Source: Haloferula helveola (GTDB lineage: Bacteria; Verrucomicrobiota; Verrucomicrobiia; Verrucomicrobiales; Akkermansiaceae). From it: 64,000 nt of DNA. Below the pieces are notes generated by a model. That model had not been told where the DNA came from. It was given only the letters and a program-made list of their open reading frames with translations, and did no database searches. Below are positions 15,460-23,442 of this stretch, piece after piece (within the stretch, counting starts at the first letter, position 1; every line of letters starts with the position of its first letter). The stretch is taken from positions 3,844,001 through 3,908,000 of the forward strand of contig NZ_AP024702.1 in assembly GCF_037076345.1 (NCBI RefSeq), in the 5' to 3' direction. The translations under genes and the position numbers were made by a program.

Positions 15460-18168
15460 CTATCCTAACAACGACCTCGCGTAGGCGAGGGTGTCGATTT
15501 CGTCGGCGGTCTTGTCGCGGCGGATGGCCTTGATTCGCGGGAAACGCAGCGAGAGGCCGGAGTCGTGGCGTTTGGACGGCTGGATCGAGTCGAAGGCGAT
15601 CTCGAGGACGAGGTTCGGTTCGACGAGGTGCTTGCGCCGCTTCTTCTCGATCGTGTGTTTCTGGAAGTGCTCGGTGAGTTCCTCGATCTCGAGGTCGGTC
15701 AACCCGCTGTAGGCCTTGCCGATGGTCCGCAGGGTTCCGGTTTCGTCGCGCACGGCGAAGGTGTAGTCGCTCAGGACCTCGGCTCGTTTGCCATGTCCCT
15801 GCTCCGCGGCGATAACCACGCAGTCGAGGGTCGGCATCACGCCTTTGAGCTTCAACCACGCCCTGCCGCGGCGACCCGGAGAGTAGGGGCTTTCCGAATC
15901 TTTCGAGATCAGCCCTTCGTGTCCCTCACCACGGGCGAGCTTGAACGCCTCTTCGATGGCTTCGATCCCGGAGGTCTTCGTGACCGGGATGCGTGTGATC
16001 ACTCCGGCGCTTTCGACCTTTGGGGAAATCACCTGTTCCAGCCTCTGACGTCGATCCATGAGTGACAGGTCGAGCAGCGTGTCTGTGTCGTGCAACAGCA
16101 CATCGAAGGCGATGAAGCGGACCGGTGGCAGATCGGCCTGGGCCGACTCGGCGAAGAGGTCGGTCTGCGTCGTGTTGAGTCGCCCGAGGCGCTTCTGGAG
16201 ATCGAAGAAGGTCAGACGCCGACCCTCGGCATGGGCGATGATTTCACCGTCGAGAATGAAGTCACCGGTGACACTCCGGGCGGCTTCAAGCAGCTCCGGA
16301 AACTGGCGGTCGAGGATGCGGAGGTCGCGTGAGAAGACGGACACCCGATCGCCTTGCTTATGGAGCTGGGCGCGGATGCCGTCGAACTTCGGCTCGAGCC
16401 ACAGCGAGTCGCCGTGCCGTTCGTGGATGGTCCGTGCCGTTTCCGAGGGAGAAGCCAGCATGACCTTCACCGGAACGAAGGGATGGAGCGATGCCTCCTC
16501 AAGCGACTTGGCTTTGGCGAGCTGGGCGGTTTCTCCAAGATCCCCGGTGAGCATGTGGGCGCGACGCAAGGACACGGGATCGGCTTCGAAGGCTTCGATC
16601 AGAGCGTCCTCGACGAGCCCCTCCTTGAGTCCGATCCGGAGATCGCCGGTGAGCAGTTTGACGACCGTCTCTCCTTCGGCCGGATGCAGGGTTCGGAGCC
16701 GTTGGGCGAGCAGCTCGATCCGGGCGAGTGAACCGTCGGTTCCGGCGAGCGTTGTGAAGAACCCTTTGAGCCCGGCGATGTCGAGCGGCTGCGGTTCGAG
16801 GTGAAGTTCCTCGAGCAAAAGCCGTGCGGTGCGGGCGGCGTCGTTCTGGGTCAGCGAGATCTCCCGGTAGCGCTCCTCGCGGGCGCCGGGGAGTTTCAGC
16901 AGCGCGCGACGCAGGGCGGCTGTCCCGGTTTGAAGGGAGCCCTCGGCGCGGGGAAGGGCGCGACCGGTGAGCCAGGTGGTTGCCGTTGCCAGGTAGTCGT
17001 CGAGTTCGGCGAGATACCGTGCGAGAAGCTCCGTCTTGCGACTGCGGCTGTTCGTTTCACCAACGAGGCGGCAGAGGTCGGTGAAGTCGGCGAGCGGGCA
17101 GATCGGGCGCGAGTGCCGGAGTGAGACGGAGCTCTTGCGCGTCTTTTCCCCGGCGGGCCCGCGCGTGCCGACGACCGCCAGCTCGAGCTGGTCGTTGCCG
17201 GTGGCGGACCAGGCATCGATGTCGCGCTGGCGAAGCTCGGCGGCGAACTCACGGGCGTAGCCGTGCACCGTGAGCACGCGCTTCGGGCGCACGCGCTGCA
17301 CGCATTCGAGAAGGCCCGGATGGTCGGCGTGGTCCGACATCGGAAATGCCTCGTCGACCCGATAGCGGTAGGACGCGCCGGGCGTCATCGCCCAGCCGCT
17401 GAGCATCGCGGTGCGGCGGTTGCGGATGTCTCGAAGCAGTTTCGAGCGCACGGCATTCGGCGGCGCGATGATCGCGGTGTCCTTCGGGAGATTGCCGGCA
17501 ATCTCCGAGTCGAGGATCTGCGGCTCGGGCAGGGTCTTAACTCCGACCTCGCGGCAGGCATCAGTCATCTCCGCGACCTTCGGGTGCACGACCGTCGCGA
17601 TCCCGTGCTCGTGCAGCAGCGCGAGTGCCTCCTGCGCCTTGCCCAGCGAGTAGCCGAGCAGCACCGGCACATCGCCGTCGTGGAAGGTGTTGTGAACAAA
17701 CCCGAGCACCGCGCTTTCGACCTCCATCGCAGGCGGGAAGACGTAGTGGGGCAGGCCGAAGGTGGTTTCGAGGATGAGCAGGTCGGCCTGTTGAAAGGTC
17801 GCCGGGTCGCAGGTGCGACTTTTCCGGGTCTTGAAGTCGCCGGTGTAGAGCAGGGTGGCGCCATCGGACAGGCGCGTGACATGGATCATGGCCGAGCCGC
17901 AGATGTGGCCGGCCGGGAGCAACCGGATGCGGTGGCCGTTGAGTTCGTGAGGGACGTGCGCGTCGAGCGGCAGGAGTCTCGACTCCGCCACCTTGTAGCG
18001 GGCGCGGACCAGGCCGGCCGTGGTGGTCGTGCAGATCACCTGCTGGTGGCGCGCGAAGTGGTCGGCGTGAGCGTGCGAGACGAAGGCGGTGGGTTGCGAA
18101 TCCCACGGGTCCAGCCACAGGTCCGCCTCGGGCAGGAACAGACCGCGGTGGAAAGTGACGGGAATCAT
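15460..18168 (-). CDS. Ligase-associated exonuclease fused to ATP-dependent DNA ligase
   Basis: The 902-residue protein contains two enzymes. Residues 1-340 are a metallo-beta-lactamase/beta-CASP exonuclease: HAHADH at 32-37, GHICGSAM at 88, YTGDFKT at 108 and SDHADH at 278-283 are zinc ligands. Residues 355-902 are an ATP-dependent DNA ligase with an N-terminal DNA-binding domain, adenylation motif LEPKFDGIR (nucleophile Lys594), ILDGEI at 638, EGLISKD at 751 and motif V WLKLKG at 771. In many bacteria the two are separate neighbouring genes. Here they form one reading frame, which would couple end trimming to sealing in repair. Start ATG 18168, 23 bases after the SDR stop. The open frame continues further upstream inside the SDR gene but without plausible protein. 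Confidence 0.93.
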   Translation of the reverse strand: MIPVTFHRGLFLPEADLWLDPWDSQPTAFVSHAHADHFARHQQVICTTTTAGLVRARYKVAESRLLPLDAHVPHELNGHRIRLLPAGHICGSAMIHVTRLSDGATLLYTGDFKTRKSRTCDPATFQQADLLILETTFGLPHYVFPPAMEVESAVLGFVHNTFHDGDVPVLLGYSLGKAQEALALLHEHGIATVVHPKVAEMTDACREVGVKTLPEPQILDSEIAGNLPKDTAIIAPPNAVRSKLLRDIRNRRTAMLSGWAMTPGASYRYRVDEAFPMSDHADHPGLLECVQRVRPKRVLTVHGYAREFAAELRQRDIDAWSATGNDQLELAVVGTRGPAGEKTRKSSVSLRHSRPICPLADFTDLCRLVGETNSRSRKTELLARYLAELDDYLATATTWLTGRALPRAEGSLQTGTAALRRALLKLPGAREERYREISLTQNDAARTARLLLEELHLEPQPLDIAGLKGFFTTLAGTDGSLARIELLAQRLRTLHPAEGETVVKLLTGDLRIGLKEGLVEDALIEAFEADPVSLRRAHMLTGDLGETAQLAKAKSLEEASLHPFVPVKVMLASPSETARTIHERHGDSLWLEPKFDGIRAQLHKQGDRVSVFSRDLRILDRQFPELLEAARSVTGDFILDGEIIAHAEGRRLTFFDLQKRLGRLNTTQTDLFAESAQADLPPVRFIAFDVLLHDTDTLLDLSLMDRRQRLEQVISPKVESAGVITRIPVTKTSGIEAIEEAFKLARGEGHEGLISKDSESPYSPGRRGRAWLKLKGVMPTLDCVVIAAEQGHGKRAEVLSDYTFAVRDETGTLRTIGKAYSGLTDLEIEELTEHFQKHTIEKKRRKHLVEPNLVLEIAFDSIQPSKRHDSGLSLRFPRIKAIRRDKTADEIDTLAYARSLLG

Positions 18169-18191
18169 GCGCGCGGCCCCCATACCCGGGC

Positions 18192-18869
18192 TCAGCCGAC
18201 GGTCAATGACTGGCCGTTGGCGGAGGGCGTCAATTTCTGGAGGAACGGGACTGCGGTCTCGGCCCAGGCCTTGGCATCCGGGAAATCGCTCGCGCCTTCG
18301 CCGAAGCACGAACGCAGCATGTCGGTATCGATGATGCCGGGATTGAGCGGAATCGCGGCGAGTCCCTTGGGCAGTTCCTGGGCGAGGGCGAGCGTCAGGC
18401 CCTCGACCCCCCATTTCGTGCAGCAGTATGGGGCCACCTCGGGCGAGGTCGAGCGACCCCAGCCGGACGAGAGATTGACGATGATCCCCGAGCCGCGCTC
18501 GAGCATCGGGGGCAGGGCGGCACGGATCATGTGGTGGATGCCCTTCAGGTTGACGTCGATCACCTTCGAGAATTCTTCCGGCGGGACCTTCCAGAGCGGG
18601 GCGTTGGCATTGATCAGGGCCGCATTGTTGATCAACAGGTCGGGCGGTCCGTGAAGGGCCACGGCCTCGTCGACGAATCGCTCGACCGCGGCCGAGGAGG
18701 TGACGTCGCAAACGCGGACCAGATGGGGGTCGCCGAGGTCGGTCGTGAGGGCATCGAGCGCGTGGGCGGACGTCCCGCAGCCGCTGACGGCCCAGCCGGA
18801 ATCGGCGAATCCGAGGGCGAGCGCCCGGCCGAGGCCGCGGGTGGCGCCGGTGATAAGGACGTGTTTCAT
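18192..18869 (-). CDS. Short-chain dehydrogenase/reductase
   Basis: This is a classical SDR of 225 residues. TGATRGLG (8-14 region) binds NAD(P), NNAAL at 81 stabilises the central sheet, Ser134/135 lies in VNLSSGWG, and Tyr148-x-x-x-Lys152 is in APYCCTKWG, so the triad is complete. I chose ATG 18869 (MKHVLITG) over the in-frame upstream ATG because it gives the standard short N-terminus. It lies directly upstream of the exonuclease-ligase gene on the same strand with 23 bases between, so the two are probably co-transcribed; a functional link is not obvious. The substrate is unknown. Confidence 0.9.
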   Translation of the reverse strand: MKHVLITGATRGLGRALALGFADSGWAVSGCGTSAHALDALTTDLGDPHLVRVCDVTSSAAVERFVDEAVALHGPPDLLINNAALINANAPLWKVPPEEFSKVIDVNLKGIHHMIRAALPPMLERGSGIIVNLSSGWGRSTSPEVAPYCCTKWGVEGLTLALAQELPKGLAAIPLNPGIIDTDMLRSCFGEGASDFPDAKAWAETAVPFLQKLTPSANGQSLTVG

Positions 18870-18961
18870 GCGTTCAGAATGGGGCATCCGGATGGAAAAC
18901 GGGAGGGATTTTCCAAACGGGAGCAGGTTGCGCGCCGCCCAAGTGTGGCTAGGATATCGCC

Positions 18962-19711
18962 ATGAACTTCGAATTGCTCCTCGCCCAGCTGCAGCAGGCG
19001 CCCCAGCAGGGCACGCCGCTCTTCGGCATCGGCTACTGGATCCTGATCGGCGCGACGATGCTCGTCAGCATGCTGATCAGCGGGACTCTGAAGTCGCGTT
19101 TCCAGAAATACTCGCAGATTCCGATCCGGATGACCGGCGCGCAGGTGGCCGAAATGATGCTGCGCCAGAACGGAATCAACGACGTCCAGGTCGTCAGCGT
19201 GCCCGGTCAGTTGACCGACCACTACGATCCGCGGAAGAAGACCGTGAACCTCAGTGAGCCGGTTTATCACCAGAACACCGTCGCTGCCGCAGCCGTGGCG
19301 GCCCATGAGTGTGGTCACGCGCTGCAACATCAGCAGGCTTACGCGTGGCTGACGATGCGCTCGAAGATGGTGCCGGCGGTGCAGCTGGCCAGTGGCCTGA
19401 CGAACATCCTGATGTGGATGGCGATTCTCGGGGCGGTGGCATTCAGCTCGCAGGCGACGATTTTCATCTGGGTCTTTCTCGGCGCGATGGGCGTGACGAC
19501 GCTTTTCTCGCTGGTGACGCTGCCGGTGGAATTCGATGCCAGCAAGCGCGCGCTCGCGTGGCTGGATCGCAGCGGTGCGGTCGCGAACATGGAGCATGAG
19601 AAGGCCAAGGACGCGCTGTTCTGGGCCGCCATGACCTACGTTGCCGCCGCCGTTGCCGCGATCGCACAGCTCGCCTACTGGGCGGTGATGCTGCTCGGAC
19701 GGCGGGATTGA
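18962..19711 (+). CDS. YugP-type membrane zinc metallopeptidase
   Basis: The 249-residue protein has a membrane helix near the N-terminus (about 20-42), a cytoplasmic zincin motif AAHECGHALQH (His115, Glu116, His119) and further membrane helices near 140-160, 165-185 and 220-245. This layout is that of the YugP/DUF family of neutral zinc metallopeptidases (PF04298), which are about 220-250 residues. The start ATG follows a 92-base divergent intergenic region shared with the SDR. The natural substrate of the family is not known to me. Confidence 0.88.
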   Translation: MNFELLLAQLQQAPQQGTPLFGIGYWILIGATMLVSMLISGTLKSRFQKYSQIPIRMTGAQVAEMMLRQNGINDVQVVSVPGQLTDHYDPRKKTVNLSEPVYHQNTVAAAAVAAHECGHALQHQQAYAWLTMRSKMVPAVQLASGLTNILMWMAILGAVAFSSQATIFIWVFLGAMGVTTLFSLVTLPVEFDASKRALAWLDRSGAVANMEHEKAKDALFWAAMTYVAAAVAAIAQLAYWAVMLLGRRD

Positions 19712-19744
19712 AGGATTCCCGCCGCTCCCGGTTCAAGAAGTTCG

Positions 19745-19862
19745 GTCGGCGGTTAGCCACGGGCGGGTAAGGTCCCAAAGGGACGTCGGTGGTTAGCCAC
19801 GAGATTTGAAGTCCCGTGGTGATGTCGGCATCTAGCCACGGGGTTTGAAGTCCCGAAGGGAC
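19745..19862. repeat. Three tandem ~39-bp family B satellites
   Basis: Units start at 19745, 19785 and 19824, and a fourth opens the composite element at 19863. Each starts GTCGG(C/T), then (T)TAGCCACG, and ends in a small hairpin of the type GTCCCGAAGGGAC. The spacing is 39-40 bases. The 445-base gap 19712-20156 holds only these units and the composite element next to them; I see no gene in it. Confidence 0.75.
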
Positions 19863-20043
19863 GTCGGCATTTAGCCACGGGGTTCACCCCGTGGTTTTAT
19901 GCGCGCAGGAAATCCAGAGCCCCGGCAGGGGCGTTGGCGGTGCCGTCTTTACCCGAGAACTCCGCTCCGCCTACGCCCCTCCGGGGCTCGAATCCTATCG
20001 CGAACCGACCACCACGGGGTGAACCCCGTGGCTAAATGCCGAC
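19863..20043. repeat. Family B composite nested palindrome, copy 1
   Basis: The outer arms 19863-19894 and 20012-20043 are perfect 32-base reverse complements, and each contains the hairpin CCACGGGGT...ACCCCGTGG. Inner arms of the type GCCCCGGCAGGGGCG and CGCCCCTCCGGGGCT form a second stem pair. The same architecture recurs at 33131-33310. It has the size and symmetry of a MITE-like element but encodes no protein. Positions 20044-20156 hold further GC-rich sequence without an identifiable feature. Confidence 0.8.
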
Positions 20044-20156
20044 GCACCTTCGGCGCTGGGATTGGCGGGCGGACCGCGGGGTGGGGATTTGAGCCCTCCG
20101 CCATGCGGCAGGAATTCCGCCGCGCCCACTAGTGGCGCCTGGATTCATCCACCCCT

Positions 20157-21227
20157 TCAATTGCAAGGACAGCAGTCGCAGCCGTCGCACGGACAGCAAT
20201 CGCAGCAGCCACTGTCGCCCGGGCCGCAGTCGAAGCAGGCATCAAGACAGCCCTTTGATCCGGCGGCGCTCCTCGCGGTTCCGGAGCCGCAGGACGGGCA
20301 GCAATTGCAACACTCGCAAGGACAGCAGTCGCATGAGTCGCAGCAGCGGCTTTGCTCGCGATCTCGGCGCCGCTTCCGCCGACGCTCCAGTTTCTCCTCG
20401 GACTTCAATTCGAGGAATGAGCCATGGCGCTCGGCGGTGGTCAGGCAGAGGCTGTCAAACAACTCGCGATGGCGGACGAACGGAAGCTTCGAAAGGGCAT
20501 CGGTAAAACCGGACCAGGCGGCTTGGATCCGCTCACCGATGGCCGGCTCTGCGACACGGTGGAACGGATTGAAGCGGCCTTTCCGGCGGTCAGTTTCGCG
20601 GTCGTCCCAAGCATCGCGCCAGTAAACGAGTGATCCAAGGGCGGAACCGAGTTGGTGGAGCACCGGCCCTTGGCCCGGTAGCGGCAGGACTTCTGCGAGA
20701 TGGCCGGTGATCGTACCGAATGCCTCGGACGTGGGCCGGTCGGCGTGGATCGGATCGCGAGCTTCGAGGTCCTCCTGCCGGTTGAGGAGTTCGATGACCC
20801 GCTGGGTCGGGAATGACGAACTGTTCAGCCATTGGACCGCCCGGTCGGTAGCGGGTTCGACGAGCGTGGCTCCAATTCGTGAAGCGGTTCGTCGGACCGG
20901 GCCTTCGTCCCGGGAGTCGTCGGCGAGCTTCGTCGCCAGTCCGCAGACCGACACGGCGGCGGCGTGCATCACCGCCGGGTGGTCGTCGGTGACCGGAAAC
21001 GGCATGGCCAGCGGGTTGCAGCAGGTCTCACGGCGCCATCGTGGCGGTGAAGGGTCGAGCGAAACACCAACCAGCGCGAGAAAGGTCGCGTCGCGATTCA
21101 CCAGCAACCGCGATGGATTCCCGAACTCCCGGCCGAGGCAGCGTGCCAGACCGCAGAATGAACCCCGCCATGCGGGGAACGAGGACTCGGTGCAGCGGGC
21201 GCAGGGTGAGGCGATGAAGCCGAACAT
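20157..21227 (-). CDS. DUF5685-like protein with a cysteine-rich tail
   Basis: The protein has 356 residues. Near the N-terminus is SFCGLARCLGREFGNPSRLLVNRDATFLAL, which resembles the DUF5685 family. Two aspartate-rich motifs, DDSRD at 103-107 and YWRDAWDDRETD at 202-213 followed by GRFNP, recall the metal-binding motifs of class I isoprenoid synthases; this likeness is my inference. After a basic hinge (KLERRRKRRRDRE, 279-291) the last 62 residues contain 23 cysteines, mostly as CC and CPC doublets. These could bind metal or form a disulfide-rich knot. No signal peptide is seen. It is divergent from the helicase gene. Function unknown. Confidence 0.7.
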   Translation of the reverse strand: MFGFIASPCARCTESSFPAWRGSFCGLARCLGREFGNPSRLLVNRDATFLALVGVSLDPSPPRWRRETCCNPLAMPFPVTDDHPAVMHAAAVSVCGLATKLADDSRDEGPVRRTASRIGATLVEPATDRAVQWLNSSSFPTQRVIELLNRQEDLEARDPIHADRPTSEAFGTITGHLAEVLPLPGQGPVLHQLGSALGSLVYWRDAWDDRETDRRKGRFNPFHRVAEPAIGERIQAAWSGFTDALSKLPFVRHRELFDSLCLTTAERHGSFLELKSEEKLERRRKRRRDREQSRCCDSCDCCPCECCNCCPSCGSGTARSAAGSKGCLDACFDCGPGDSGCCDCCPCDGCDCCPCN

Positions 21228-21341
21228 CGACCGTTCGACTAGGCAAAAACCACCGCTTCGCGAAGAAAAATCAGGCTCTCCGGAATTTTCGGAACGGGTG
21301 GTTGAAATCGTCGGCGATGGCGGTTTCCATCCGCGCCGCGC

Positions 21342-23342
21342 ATGGCAGGGGCTTTCTCATTCGACTCGCTCAACCGGGCCCAGCGGCAGGCGGTGGCCAC
21401 GCTGGACGGGCCGGTGCTGATCCTTGCCGGCGCCGGGACGGGCAAGACACGCACGGTGACCTGCCGGATCGCCAACATGCTCGAGCAGGGGATTCCTCCG
21501 GAGAACATCCTGGCGGTGACCTTCACCAACAAGGCGGCCAGCGAGATGCGCGAGCGGATCGGCGGCATGGTTTCGAAGAAGAAGGCCGAAGCCATGACGG
21601 TCTGCACCTTCCACTCGCTGTGTGTGCGCCTTCTGCGGGGCGGGATCGAGAAGCTCGGCTACAAGAAGAACTTCTCGATCTGCAGCGGCACCGACCAGAT
21701 CGGCATTCTGAAGCAGCTGATCGTCCGGATGGGCGGGAGCGATGAGAAGCTGAAGGCGGAGGTGGTGCTCTCGGCGATCTCGAACGCCAAGAACGCGGGA
21801 CGCGACGTGGCGAAGCTCGAGGACGACTTCTTCGCTCAACTCGCGGTGGCGTATCAGAACGAGTTGCGTGCCCGCAATGCGGTCGACTTCGATGATCTCC
21901 TGCTCCTCGCCGAGGAGTTGCTGCGCGAGCATGCCGATGTGCGGGAGCACTTCCGAAAGACCTACACCCACGTGACGGTCGACGAGTTCCAGGACACCAA
22001 CAGCCTGCAGATGTGCCTGCTGCAGCAACTCGTCGGCGAACCGTATCACGTCTGCGTGGTCGGCGATGACGACCAGTCGATCTACGGGTGGCGCGGCGCC
22101 GAGGTGGCGAACATCCTGCAGTTCGAGAAGTTCTTCCCGGACCCGACGGTGATCCGTCTGGAGGAGAACTACCGCTCGACCCATGCGATCCTCCACACCG
22201 CCAACAGCCTGATCCGTCGCAACGCCGGGCGGCGGGAGAAGGAGCTGCGGGCGACGATTGCCGGCGGCGAGCCGGTGCGGATCGTGGGCATGCCCGGGGA
22301 CGAGGAGGAGGCGGAGTTCATCGCGGAGGAGATCCTTTCGCTCAAGGCCTCGGAGAAGCGTCCGTGGGAGGACTTCGCGGTTCTGTTCCGGACCAACGGG
22401 CAGAGCCGCAAGCTGGAGGAGGCGATGCGACACCTGAAAATCCCCTACCGGATGGTCGGGGCGCAGAGTTTCTACGACCGGCGGGAGGTCCGCGACGTGC
22501 TGGCCTACGTCGAGGTGCTCGACGATCCGAATGCCGATGTGCCGTTGCTCCGGATCCTCAACTCGCCGCCGCGGGGGATCGGGCAGGCGACCACGGTGAT
22601 GGCTACCGATTTCAGCCGGGAACGTGGTAGCAGCGTGTGGCAGGCATTGTGCGATCCGGAGTTCACCGACCTGTTGTCGAGCCGGCCGCGGAATGCGATC
22701 GCTTCGTTCGTCGCGGAAATCGTCGCGGCGAAAATGAAGATCGACGGCAAGGTCGCGCCGGCCAACCAGGTGGTTCACGACTACCTCGACAGCTGCGGCT
22801 ACCTCGACTGGATGGGCCGCAACTGCAAGAACGACACCGAGCGGACGCAGCGGGGCGAGAGCGTGCACGAGGTGATGTCGGAGCTCGCGAAGTACGTGAA
22901 GAAGGGCAAGAGCTTGCGGAAGTTCCTCGATGACAGCGCGCTGGCCTCCGATCGGGAGGACGACGATCTCGAGAAGAAGCAGGGTGCGACTCTGATCACT
23001 CTGCATGCCTCAAAGGGACTCGAGTTTCCGGTAGTGTATCTGGTCGGGCTTGAGGAGGGCTTCCTTCCGCACCGGCGGAGTATCGAGGAAGGGACCAAGG
23101 ACGAGGAGCGACGTCTTCTCTACGTCGGGATCACTCGGGCCCAGAAGCGTCTCGCGATGACCTACTGCATGGCCCGTACGAAGTGGGGTCAGCAAATCGG
23201 CTGCACCCCGAGCAGCTTCATTCCCGAACTCGACGAGGAGCACCTGATCCACACCAGCTGGGACGACATCATGGGTGCGGAAGTCAGCGACGACGAACTC
23301 GGCGACTTCTTCGGCGAGATGGACGAGTTTCTGAAGAGCTAA
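21342..23342 (+). CDS. UvrD/PcrA/Rep-family 3'-5' DNA helicase
   Basis: This 666-residue superfamily 1A helicase has motif I LILAGAGTGKTRT, motif Ia TFTNKAASEMRER, motif II VDEFQDTN, motif III GDDDQSIYGWRGA, motif IV RLEENYRS, motif V TLHASKGLEFPVVYL and motif VI RRLLYVGITRAQ. It acts in DNA repair and removal of stalled proteins from DNA. The start at ATG 21342 gives MAGAFSFDSLNRAQRQAV, with the Q-motif in the expected place. The length is at the short end for UvrD (about 720) and close to Rep (about 670). It is monocistronic between a divergent gene and a family A repeat. Confidence 0.93.
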   Translation: MAGAFSFDSLNRAQRQAVATLDGPVLILAGAGTGKTRTVTCRIANMLEQGIPPENILAVTFTNKAASEMRERIGGMVSKKKAEAMTVCTFHSLCVRLLRGGIEKLGYKKNFSICSGTDQIGILKQLIVRMGGSDEKLKAEVVLSAISNAKNAGRDVAKLEDDFFAQLAVAYQNELRARNAVDFDDLLLLAEELLREHADVREHFRKTYTHVTVDEFQDTNSLQMCLLQQLVGEPYHVCVVGDDDQSIYGWRGAEVANILQFEKFFPDPTVIRLEENYRSTHAILHTANSLIRRNAGRREKELRATIAGGEPVRIVGMPGDEEEAEFIAEEILSLKASEKRPWEDFAVLFRTNGQSRKLEEAMRHLKIPYRMVGAQSFYDRREVRDVLAYVEVLDDPNADVPLLRILNSPPRGIGQATTVMATDFSRERGSSVWQALCDPEFTDLLSSRPRNAIASFVAEIVAAKMKIDGKVAPANQVVHDYLDSCGYLDWMGRNCKNDTERTQRGESVHEVMSELAKYVKKGKSLRKFLDDSALASDREDDDLEKKQGATLITLHASKGLEFPVVYLVGLEEGFLPHRRSIEEGTKDEERRLLYVGITRAQKRLAMTYCMARTKWGQQIGCTPSSFIPELDEEHLIHTSWDDIMGAEVSDDELGDFFGEMDEFLKS

Positions 23343-23363
23343 TCTCGTTCCAGCGGTCGGCGA

Positions 23364-23436
23364 CTGGGGTTTGTAGTTCCCCGTTTACGGGGTCCCACCG
23401 GTCCGGAAGCCCCCTGAAGGGGGAATTACGAACGCT
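23364..23436. repeat. Family A double-hairpin repeat, copy 3 (rearranged)
   Basis: GGGGTTTGTAGTT is followed directly by CCCCGTTTACGGGG, then a spacer, then CCCCCTGAAGGGGG followed by AATTACGAAC. The same parts occur as in copies 1 and 2, but with the small hairpins inside and the long arms outside, so it looks like two half-elements joined the other way round. It lies 6 bases past the 3' end of the convergent MFS-PlsC gene. Confidence 0.75.
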
Positions 23437-23442
23437 TGTATC

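Noticed and set aside
19745-20043. CRISPR array, because of regular 39-base spacing
   Set aside because: There are no distinct spacers: the whole unit is repeated, includes hairpins, and continues into a nested palindrome. No cas gene is nearby.
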